Below, piece after piece: positions 24,346 to 35,200 of a stretch of DNA of 64,000 nt. Position 1 is the stretch's first letter, and each line of letters starts with the position of its first letter. The DNA lies in assembly GCA_033807695.1 (NCBI GenBank), contig CM066302.1, positions 2,914,001 through 2,978,000 on the forward strand, read 5' to 3'. The position numbers and the translations under genes are program-made. Origin of the DNA: Daedaleopsis sinensis (Eukaryota > Basidiomycota > Agaricomycetes > Polyporales > Polyporaceae). Under the pieces are notes generated by a model. The model had not been told where the DNA came from and did no database searches. It worked only from the letters and a program-made list of their open reading frames with translations.

Positions 24346-24962
24346 GAGTCTGGCTGGTGCAGGTAGACAATGGACGAAAGCGAGGTGAGGTGAGAAAGAG
24401 TAGCAGAGATTCAGCACTTCGACTTAGAGTCGATGTCATTGCCAACGCAGGGCGGCGCCTACTCCATCCTCCGAGCACGTGCGCGACGCGACGCGTTCTT
24501 GAAGTCGATGACGTTGAGCCTCGTCGAGTTCGAAGTTGTGGACTCGTGCCCGACCGCCAGTCAGGCCTAGCTAGTCAGGCCGTCAGCAAATGATAAGCAC
24601 TTACTTACTAGTGGAGGGGGGTTCAGGAAAATGTCGAGTATTCTGGTCCAATGGTCCATTGAGTACTACTTGGCTACATCCGGAGTTGAGTAATTCACAA
24701 AAGGAGCGCGAGAGCTGCCAGCGGCCTGCACACGATACATATGGTCGTCGCAATGTCACTATATCCGGATGTTTTGGCGCGAGGGCGTCCGCTGTGACAT
24801 ACCGCCGGTCCAACGTTCACATGCACATAGTACGGATGTGGATATCTGGCGGAGATTCTGGGTGCCATCTATCAACCGTCAATCAGACCGCCATTCATAC
24901 AGCGTGGCATCGGGACCTAGTACGTGCGTTATGGGCAAGCGTGAGCTGTCAGGAGACGGAGC
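24346..24962. other. Intergenic, no gene recognised
   Basis: About 600 bp between the putative mitochondrial gene start and the stop of the small Cys-rich gene. Contains the promoter of the former. No coding exon recognised. Confidence 0.45.
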
Positions 24963-25344
24963 TCACGAGCCCGCTGGCTTCGAGTCTGACATGGGCTGCT
25001 GCGCGGCGGGCTGGTCGCTCAGTACCTCTTCTGCCGGTTGTTTTCCTGGGGCAAAGTCGTCTTCGTCGAAGGAGCTCCTGCAACATCGACAGCTCTGGCA
25101 ACAACCAGCTTGGTCGCTGCGCCCGCCACTCCCACATGGCGCTGAAGGTGAACCGTTGAACGTGAGCTGTGCGATACAACTTGTCGAGTTTCAAGTACGT
25201 ACACGTAAAGCAGTACGTCTGGAGAGACTCCGTGCAAATGAGAGCTGGATTGGAACATGAGCGTACGTCCTCTCTGAAGAAGTCTCTAGGAAACCTACAG
25301 CACCCCCCGCAGCAGTCAATGCAACATTGGTCGCCAGGGTCCAT
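24963..25344 (-). CDS. Small cysteine-rich protein, paralogue of the 21919-23148 product
   Basis: Three exons, 25344-25299, 25244-25203 and 25141-24963, give 88 residues with 13 cysteines. Blocks are MDPGDQCCIDCCGGC, ICTESLQTYCFT and GCCQSCRCCRSSFDEDDFAP, then a short polar tail ending KPAGS. Donors are GTAGGT and GTACGT; acceptors are CCAG and CTTCAG. The central exon is 42 nt, exactly as in the larger paralogue, and both introns are phase 1 in both genes. Alignable features are the Cys-rich start, the C-x-E-x-(L/I)-Q...(Y/W)-C-F block and the CC-x(1,2)-C...D(E/D)DDF junction. No signal peptide is visible. An unspliced frame is open across the whole locus but loses the shared block, so I prefer the spliced form. 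Function unknown. Confidence 0.65.
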
Positions 25345-26216
25345 TATTTCAGTAGATAGAGAGCTGGTGGTAGGAGGATGAAGAGGAGGAGGAAGGAGGA
25401 TGAGACTGTGCGGTGGTGGTGGTATCGTAAGAGGGAGGAGGGTTAAGTAATGATAATCCAGTTATAACGTTCCTCCTACGAGCCTCCCTCTGATGACGTT
25501 TTAGTGGCGGAGGAGGAGGGTAAGTTCAGTCGCACCGAGTATGTCACACGCCACCAGGCGCGTTTCACACTGCGCGGCTACGGCGGTGTCTGGATAGGTC
25601 TGGATCATATCGAGGTATAGGCGCCCGCATCTTGTATTACTTGCACTCCACAGAAGCATTGCCATCGACTGTAGCGGAGCGCTGTGGGGGTAGAGGACAC
25701 ACTGAGCGGAAAGTATCGATGCTTGTGATAACTTGTGCTTCAAGAGTGACCTAAAGATTCAAACAATTGATTAGTTGGAGGCGAGCTGCCAAGTGGTGGC
25801 ATTCTGAAATGAGCTGTCCAAATGAGGTATGAAGATTATAAGTACGTACATACCTGGTACATAATCTCGTGACGCGCTTCACTCAGTGGTCAGTCGTACT
25901 CAGACTGTGGTTTAGAAGACGTACAAGGTCCTTGACGCTGAAGAAAGAGCGCGGTCACATGCTGATACGCGAGCGCGTGAAGACCTGCCCTAAATGCGTT
26001 GTTGAACGCCGACTTGAACATTCCAATCCTAGCGCCAGTCTCCGCGTGTCCTCCGAAATCACCTCCTTTCGTGCTCTATTGTCGTTGCTGTCCTCCTCAA
26101 GATTGGTCTTGCCTTTGCTTTGTCTCAAGTACTCTCAGGACCGGACGACTTTCTTGCCTCACAACTCTCGCCATACACCCTCGTCGACCTGATATGCTCC
26201 AAACTGCTTGAGGGAG
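25345..26216. promoter_or_regulatory. Divergent intergenic region upstream of Cys-rich gene and giant PH-like gene
   Basis: About 870 bp between divergent starts. Near 25375-25440 there is a purine-rich GGA/GAGG tract, pyrimidine-rich on the minus strand, as expected for a fungal leader or promoter of the minus-strand gene. No other gene seen. Confidence 0.45.
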
Positions 26217-29200
26217 ATGACCAGCTACACGTCCTCCAGTGGGGAACCTAGGTCCCCCCTCTTCGGGACGGCCACGTTCTCCACCCTGTCTCCAACGCAA
26301 ACACCTTACTCATCCTCAAGATACACCTACTCCGAACGCTCAGGTGCGTCCCAATGATCATGCATTCTCAAGATTTTCAGCGAACCCTATGTTTCAGCAA
26401 CTCCAATTGGTTCAAACACTGGGAGCGAATTGTCTTCCCCTCGCCAGATGAGGAGGATTGTCGTCTCTCCATCTCCGTCCTCAAGAGACGATGATTACGA
26501 TGCATACTCGGACGAAAACTCAATCGACGACGTACGGGAAGTAGAAGCTACCCTCAGTATGGTCGACGACGAGATAGCCAACACCGAAGACGCACTGACA
26601 GAGTGGTCTCGCGGCTCCTCTTCTGTTGGGGCGTCGTCTTATACTGGACAGTACAGTGCCACCACTTCCATGACTCCGTCAAGCTACATATCTGAAGGCT
26701 ACCGCACGATGACTGATACCCTCCTCGACCGCGAGCGCAGAGTTCTCAGCACGATCTCTGAACACACCGAGAACAATTCAAGACCGAACTCTTTCGCGCA
26801 GTCTGGCAGTAGGCCAAATACGCACTACTCCAACAACTCTGGCGGGAACAGAGCATCTATCAATCTGGAAGACCGCGTGTCCCCTGCTCTTCACACTCGA
26901 TCTGCTACTGACCCCAGCAGCACCCCCGGTCATGCTTCTGGACGCGTTCTCAACGTTCCCGGGCGTCGCGCCGGCGAACTCATTGCTTTCTTTGAGGAGA
27001 AACAAACCACAACTGGCAGGGAGTCGCCGCGCCTCTTTGGTCATACACGCGCCCTATCTGCGCCTATGGGACCCCGCTCCCCAGCCCCTCGTTCCCCCGC
27101 ACCAAGGTCTCCGAGCCCTTACACGACGACCATGAGCCAATCGATGTCGACCTTCGGAAACACAACATATGGGTACGGCAGCTCGACGTACGGCTACAGC
27201 TCTCGGCCGTCGTCTCCAACCAAGAGTAAGGCGGGCTCGTCCGTCTCGTCCTCCGGACCAATTACCACGATGTCGTCGGTCTTGTCTCCAACTGCGCATG
27301 AAACCCTTTCTTCCAACTCGCGATTTCCTCCATCTGGCAGTGGTACATACACTCAGTCTCGCAGCGGGACGAGCACGTATACTCCCTCGGGCACGACGAC
27401 CTCGGGGACGTACACGAACACATTTACCAGCTTCACCACTACCGCGACTCCTACCGCTTCCTCTCTCCGTCGTCCGCAGACTTCACCTCGCTCCCCGCTC
27501 ACGTCTGTGCGGAACATCGTCGCTGCTTGGAAGGAGCGCACTCCCTCTTTGAGCAAGTCCGTTCGATCCAACACGAACTCGTCCTCTCCCACACAAGGTG
27601 GCGACGGCTTGTTCAATGTACGCAGACGGGCTGACCGTGGGACTGCACGTTTGCGAGATCGCGCTCTCGGGGGCGTCGACGAGACGGGACGTCCCTTCGA
27701 AGGTGAGAGCGCGATCGATGCGGGCGCGAGCACCAGTGGGGACGCGACGTTGAGCACGAGCGGAATGCTCCCGGCCACCTTCGACATCGCTGAATTGGGC
27801 CAGTACGCCAATGCTGCCGGCACGCAGGAGGTTAGTTGCCTTTTCGGGATTATCTTATCGTTATCCTTCGTCCATTCTTTGGCGTCTCTTCTGATTGGAT
27901 GAAAGTGAGAGTGTTTTCTGACCTTTTGCCTTGTCATAGCCACTGAGGATTGGGTTGCTGTGGTACTTGAATGTCCATGCGCCTCCTCCGTACCGATGGC
28001 AACGATGCCAGGCCTTGCTCTATCCGCACATGCTCCTCCTTTCCTGGATCGCCCCAGGAGGCGGTAGGGGCATCGTGACGCTTGACTTGCTGAACTGCAT
28101 CGAAGTCCGTTCGGTGCCGTCCCCTCAGCATCCGACTGCACAGGACGATGTGGGCACCATCGCAGCTCGCATGCAAAGTGAACACGACGGGCCTTCTAGC
28201 GACATGGGGGAGATGCCTTTGATGGAGACGTTGTGCCCATTCCAACTGTTGTACGGCGACGGTATTGAGCGCCTCGGTGCTGAAAGTGCAAGAGAAAGAG
28301 TCCGATGGGTCAGCGCAATCTGGTACGTCACTCGTTTTCGTATGAAGAAGTAGACACTGATGATACACAACACAGGGAGGTTCTTGATCGCGCAATCACC
28401 ATCCCCGATCGCTCCAGCACTCGGTCGCCAACTGGATCCATCCGCACAATCCAATCGATTTCGAGCACAGCGACTTCGAACTCAGGGACCGGTTCAGCAT
28501 CTACTGTTTACGTTCCTCCTCTGGACGAGCTCTCCGACATTCAATCCCTGTCGGGCTCCAGCAGCTTGTCACGTCGCCAATCCCTCGCATCTGCTCACAA
28601 CATGCGCGCGACCGACGACGGGGCCGTTTCCTCTCAGGGCTATCTGTACCCCGGCGACCCACGGGTTATAGCTCCAAGTCGCAGCAGCTCTCTCCGTCGG
28701 ACCAGCTCTCTCACTGACCTCGATGAGGAGTTCGCATCTGCTTTGCGCCGTGCGCGTGAGAGCCGTCCTGGGTTGGGCTTTGGTCTCGGTCTTGCGGGAG
28801 GTATCTCCGTTGGGGAAGGCTCTCCAGTGACCATATCAAGTGGACCGCGACTTGGAGGGCCGGTGTACCTGTCTCCGCCTCCGAGTGCCGGCAGAGGAGG
28901 TGGGAAGAGCAGGACTTCGTCTGAAGTGTCGAGCTCTGTCTCAGACGACGCCTTCTTCAGTGCGAGCGACACGCCCAACACGTCGAGCTTCTACTCCTCC
29001 TCGTCGTTCACTCGCGCATTCTCTGGCACTGATACCAGGACTGGGACTGCTACTGGGACGGGTCTTGTCACTGACGAGTCCATCGAAATCACATCTGGAT
29101 CTGGCACTGCCGTCGTTCCGTCAACCTTGTCTTTCCGCGGGACTGATTCTGCTTCTCATCTTGGCGACTCGCACACAGGCTCCAGCGCGCTCTACAGCTC

Positions 29201-32200
29201 GACGTCTCCCTCGCGCAGCGGTCTCACTCGCTCTGGCGGCGTCCGTCGGCGCACCCCACGTGGGTCGCGTTCCTATCCGTCGATGGCGACTGACTCCGAA
29301 GAGATTTCAGACAAAGAGAACACGAACACCTACTCTGGTACCTACACCTACTCCATGAGCACTCTGGAGAGCTACTCTATCACGGGGACGACGCCCTCGA
29401 TGTCAATGACTCGCAGCCGCTCTGTCACCCCGACGCCCTCAACGACATCCTACACGCGGTCTTCCACGGGCGATCAGTTCACTCGTACCCTCACGGAGCA
29501 AGAGACAGAGCAGGAGACAGAGACAACCTACTACACCCCGAGATCCCCCTCCACGGCGTCGTTCAAGAGCTTGTCGACCATCCCGTCCTTGTCCGACTAC
29601 GAGACTGCGCTCATATGCGATACAGAGTACGAAACGGCGCCCAAGTGCCCTTCGGAGGTCGAGACAGAATTCGAGACCGTGCCCGTCTGCACTACCCCTG
29701 CGCCGACGGAGTTCATCACAGCAGACATCTGTCCGTCAGAGGTGTCTACAGAGTTCAAGACGGCAGATTGTAAGTGCAAGGAGAAAAAGGTCATCGAAGG
29801 CGATGAGATCAGTATCACTGCTCCCTCCGAGATCCCCACCATTCCGTCGTCGGCGTCCTCGCCTGTCGGGCAAGATGTGGAGCTGGAAGCTGCAGACATC
29901 CCTCTGCCGCCCTCGTTATACTCTCCAAGCGAACCTTCAGAGCACACGCCGACTGAGCGTGCTCCGTCTCCGTCTCCGACGACGCTCACGCCGACGTCGC
30001 CTACGGAACCATCTTTGGAACTGACGCCGACGTTGCCTTCGTGGCCCACTCCTTCAACCGAAGACCTCAGCTTGGAGTCGCCCAGCGAATCTATTCCTGG
30101 CCCGTCTCCAATCCTTCCTCTCTCGGCCTTGGAGCTTACGGTGTCTATGTCGTCGATCTCGACCCCGACAGAGACCTCCGTCACACCGACTCCCTCGAGC
30201 CAGCTCACGCCGTCCGTACCCGTATCCTCGACCCTCTCGCTGCCGCTGACTCCCTCCAGTCCGGCTCTCCCCGGGTCCACATGGGGCGCCGAGTCCGATC
30301 AGTCTTACGAGTCGTCTCTCTTGCGCGCATCACCCTCGTTGGCCTCCCAAGCGTTGCCCGAGGGTCCCGACACCTCGTTCGAAACATCCTTCCTCAGACC
30401 CAGCGGCACGCCCCAGTCATCAGAGGAGTCAGACATGCTCACGCCCATTACGGAAGTCAGCCCGTCGTCCCCGTACACGGAGCCGTCGCCGCCCTCCTCA
30501 GACCTCACTACCCCCACGCAGTCGACAATGTCGTTGCTCCCGATCGCCCCCTCGCCCGCGCCTGTGTATCGTGACTTCTTGGACGTGCCCGCTGTCACCC
30601 TCAGCCGCACGCCGTCGACTATCTCTACGGTGTCGTCGGTGTCTATGAGCTCGTCGAGGATCGCGCCGTCCGAGTTCGAGCTGGATCTGCAGACGGAGCC
30701 TTCGCTGTTGTCGACTCCGTCCTCGGAGGCGATCGGGTTGCCTGAAGTTCCACAGCAGAGTTCCTCATCGGTAAGTGTCCGTCGTGCAGTCTTGTAGAAC
30801 GTTGCTAATTGTTTATATTAGGCTTCTCCGTTGATGATCCCTTTACCGCCCTCGCCTGCGCCTCCCACACCGTCTGTGTCAATGAGGGTGAGCATTACGA
30901 CGCCCAGTGGGAACGTGCCGTCGATTGCTTCAAACTTGGACACCATCCCCTCGGATGCGCCCAGCCACATCCTTACGCACGACGTGAACCGCTTGCTGCA
31001 GTACTTGAACGATGTGAACGATGCTCGAGGAGCAGAGAACAGGGACATGGCCGACAACCTTGAGGACATCAAGGGCACCCTCGAGGACTTGGGATCTCTT
31101 TTGAGAGAGAGGATGTTCCCCGGAGTTCCCCCTCCTGTCCCGAGGAAGGACAGATCCGTCGGTGGCAGCAGTGTCATCTCGTCAGCACGGTCTGGAAGGT
31201 CTCGGGGTGTGCGGTCTGAGAGGTCCACTCCCGCGTATCCTCGTCAAGGGCCAAGAGTCGTCCGTGCAATCTCTCTATCGCCTCCGCCGATCCGGGTGCC
31301 CTCTCCAGACAGCCTGAGCGAAACGATGTCGTTTTTGTCGTCTCATCACTCTGACGACATGAGCTTGATGGAGTCTGTGGATTATCCAATGGATATCCCT
31401 GCTTCGCCTTCCTGGCCAACGTCATCTCCCATCAGCTCGCCTGAGAGCTCGACGTCGTCCTCGCCCACCTCTGCCCCTCCGTCGTCTGTCACCCCATCTG
31501 TGGAGCTTTCGGACATTGGCCTTCGGCATCTCCCTGTTCCTCGAGGTCATTTGAGGAGTCCCACCCCTACACCCCCGCCACTCTCCTCATCTCCTTCTCC
31601 GTCCACGGTCTCCAGTGGCACTGCGCGTCCCATGCCCGCTATCTCGCTAGCGACTCTGCGCGATGGCCTCGATGGCATCCGTCAACAGGTTGCTTCTTTG
31701 CTCGACGGACAGAACGATGCTAACCGCCGCCTGGATGCTCTGCGCGACATGCCCCGCATTCCCATGCCTGTGCCAGGCCCTGCGGACCGCTGGGACGAGT
31801 TCGCCGACCGGTTGCGCGCCATCGAGGACAACCTGATGCACTTGCTTCATCGCGCTCGTGCTCCTCGAGTAGAAGAGGAGGCGTCCACGGTCGACTCAGA
31901 GACTCGGTCAATCCTTGACCGCATCGCCAGAGCCCACGAGGATGCAGGCCGCGACCAGCCGACTATCCTGGCTCCAGAGCCTCAGTACCCTGCTGGCCCC
32001 TCGTTCGACGAGCAACTAATGGAGATCATGACGGCGGGTCCGCCGCAATCGACGGGTCAAGTGCAGCCGCCTCCCCCCCTCATCCCGCTGATCTACCGTC
32101 CGGGTCCAAGGGCGCGTCCTCGTAGCACTAGCCCGATCTTCGAGGCCGACTTAGAACCCCGTGCATCGACAGTCCCTATCCCGCGCCCCATCATACGCGA

Positions 32201-35200
32201 GGGAAGACGGGCTCAGGGGCACCGTCCACCGCCAGTGCGAATGCGCCCTATCCCGGAGCGACCAGCCCCAAGTGGTGTTTCGCCTTCGGAGACGGAGAGT
32301 CAAGCAGACATACCTGGGGCTCCTGGGCCTTCACGGCAAGGTCGGCAACCCCCTAGTGGTGGTCCTGCTATCAACTTCGAGGACGAGCTCCGTGCTCGAC
32401 GGGAGCAACGCACGGGAAGCCGCTTTTTCCACACTGAACAGGTATGTGAAATGCACTATATTGATGCAGAATTATGTACTGATTCATAGAATGCAGGAAC
32501 CCTCCGCGAGGCCACCCACTGCTCCGCCAGACATCAGTGTACCAGGCCCTAGTTGGTATCAACCTGCAGCTGAGCCTCCACCTCCACCTCCCCCAGCAGG
32601 TGTTCCTGTCCCTCCGCCTGGAGATTTTGCTCAAGGGCCGCAGTTCGTTCCCGTGGTTCCTGGACCAGTGAGTGTGGGATTTGGGCTGGATTGTACACTT
32701 ATCTAACCACAAACCATAGACGGTTGTTCAGCTGCCGCCTGCGTTCAACGACATCCTCACTCTTCTTCGAGTATGTGCCACCTTTCTGTTGACCGGGTCC
32801 CCTCAGCGCTGATTCCTGCTATAGGACAATCGGGAAGGCCAATTGGTGGGCCTCGATCAACAGAGCGAGGTCATCACGTATTTGCGGGGACTCAATCAGT
32901 GGTTGGAGCGGGATGTTCACGATCGTCATGCTGAGATCCAGAGTGTATCCGCTCGTCTCGAGCAAACTCGTGATGAAGTTCTGCCTCTACTGCATGAGCT
33001 TGCTCGGCTAGTGCGGCCCCAAGGCCAAGGTGTGTACTAATGTTGCAAATCTCCCTTTCCGTCCATTGATCAGGACTCTAGCCGCTCCTGGTGGGGGGGT
33101 CGTCCCGCCACCGCCGGGCCAAATCATCTTCCCTCCTCAACCTGGAATGCCGCCTCCCCCGCCATTTATTTTCGGTCCCGAACCTGATCGCGTTCGACCG
33201 TTGTTCCCGCGTGATCGGACTCCCAGCCCAGCACATTCTCCCGTAGTGATCCCACCTCGCCCTCAGGATATCTATGGGGGGTATCCTCCCGTAATTCCGC
33301 CAGGGACATACCCTCCTGCTCCTGCTCCAAGACCGCCATTCCCTCAGCCATACCATCAGGCTCCTGAATCGGATACCGGCACGGTGATCCCTCCACGTCC
33401 CTCACCACGTACCTCACCACGTCGCTCGGCTTCTTATAGCAGTTCCTCCCGTAGCAACTCTCCGCAGCAGCAAATCACAATTATACCTCCTCCACCTGGC
33501 CCAGGGTTGCCCATACAGCCACCTAATATCATCGTCGGCCCTGGTGCAGGTCAACCTGTCACAGAGATTTATGGCCCCGAATCCTCTCGTCCGTCCGGTG
33601 CGCATACGCATCGTTCCAGCGATGCGGACTACTCACCGCGACGTAGTCCGCCGCATGGGGAGCCAGCGGCCGATGTCGGTCCACGAGTTCATTCACCACA
33701 ACCATCTCATGTCGACGCCGACCACCCCTCCCACCCTCATCCTACTGCGTCAGACGTTGGGCACCCGGGTACTACAGTGACGGTGAATTTACCTGCCGCG
33801 AGTGGCCATGCCACTCCTGCTCCTGAAGCATCGATGTCTCCCAGCAGGACTGAGGCTACAAGTCCGCAACCAATCATCATTCATCCGCCTGCCATATACC
33901 CGCAAGGGCCTATATACCCGCAAGGACCTATGGGACCAATACCTATGGGCCCAATGCCTGGTGCAGATGTGCCGAATGTCGTATACGTCCGCACTCCAAG
34001 CAGAAGCAGATCTGGCTCTCCTACAATTGCTGGGCCGTCGGTGCAGTCCATCCCGCATACCGAGGGCTCTCGACGATCCTCTCGTAGGTCTCGGCGTCAT
34101 CATACGCCGTCTCGTTCTCGGAGCCGGTCTCGTTCTCCGAGATCACCAAGGTCGCAACATATTGTCATTCGTAGCGAGTCATCGCACGGTGCGCCGATGA
34201 TGGATCCCCCTGCAACCCTACCGCCGCCTGCAGTTCCAGGTTCGCAACTGATAATACATCCACCTCCACCCGGAGTGACCCCAAGCGGTAGAACCGAGTT
34301 TGAGAGGCCTCCTTCTTCTATACATATACAACCGTCGCAAACGCCTATTGTCGTCCATCCATCTCCGCCAGAGTTGCCCCATAACATTCCCGTCTCTGGC
34401 ACTCGTTCTTCACGAAGATCGACTTCTCGTCACGAGTATCCATCGGAACACGGACGTCGCTACTATGATGACTATCGTCGCCCGTATTCTGACCGTCGTC
34501 ATTCGCCCCGCTCTCCTCCTTACGAAGATCGTCCCCGCTCTCCTCGCGATCATCGACGACGGTACTCTCGACATCGATCGCGTTCTCTCTCGGCATCTCC
34601 GTCGAGGCGCCACCGTGACCGCACACACCGCTACGAACGTTCACCCGATCGGCATGGTTCTCGTCGTGATGATTCTGACCGTCATCTATCGCGATCACCT
34701 CGTTATGATGATGATCACCGTCGCCGACGCCCGCGCTCGCCATCTCCTCGTCATTATGATAGCCGTCACCGACGAACATCCTCTCCCCCTCCCCATGAGC
34801 CCCATGACCCGACTCGTTCGACCCGTCATTCACGATCTCCTTCTCGCCGTGGATACTCTCCCACTCGTCGTCCTGAGTATTCTTCTACTCGCCATCCTAG
34901 TCAGCCTGGTACTCACCCTTCTACCCATCGCCCTCCTTCACGCGAGGGCCGGCTGTCTCGACCGAGCACTCGCCGCCCGCCCTCTACACCTCCGCATGGC
35001 ACACAGTATGCTCCGCACGAGGATCCCGCTTTGCCCCTACACATCAGGTCTGGGAGAAGCTCACCACAGGCAAGACATCCCACAATGGTGGAATTTGACC
35101 CTGAAGAAGAACACCATCCCCGCCCGCCCTGTAGGCTCTCATCGCTACAGACTATGCGGGGCAGTTCTGATCATTGTTCACAGCGCCTGATGAGCAATAT

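Noticed and set aside
24949..25344. Unspliced 131-residue frame across the small Cys-rich gene
   Set aside because: It is open from the same ATG, but reading through the two introns loses the CCQSCRCC and DEDDF block shared with the paralogue; spliced phases match the paralogue exactly.
29597..30280. 227-residue minus-strand open frame
   Set aside because: Antisense of a low-complexity Ser/Thr/Pro exon; mirrored composition only.
34300..35190. 296-residue plus-strand open frame rich in Ile/Val/Leu
   Set aside because: Alternative frame of the RS-like exon of the giant gene; the RS frame joins in phase to exons on both sides.
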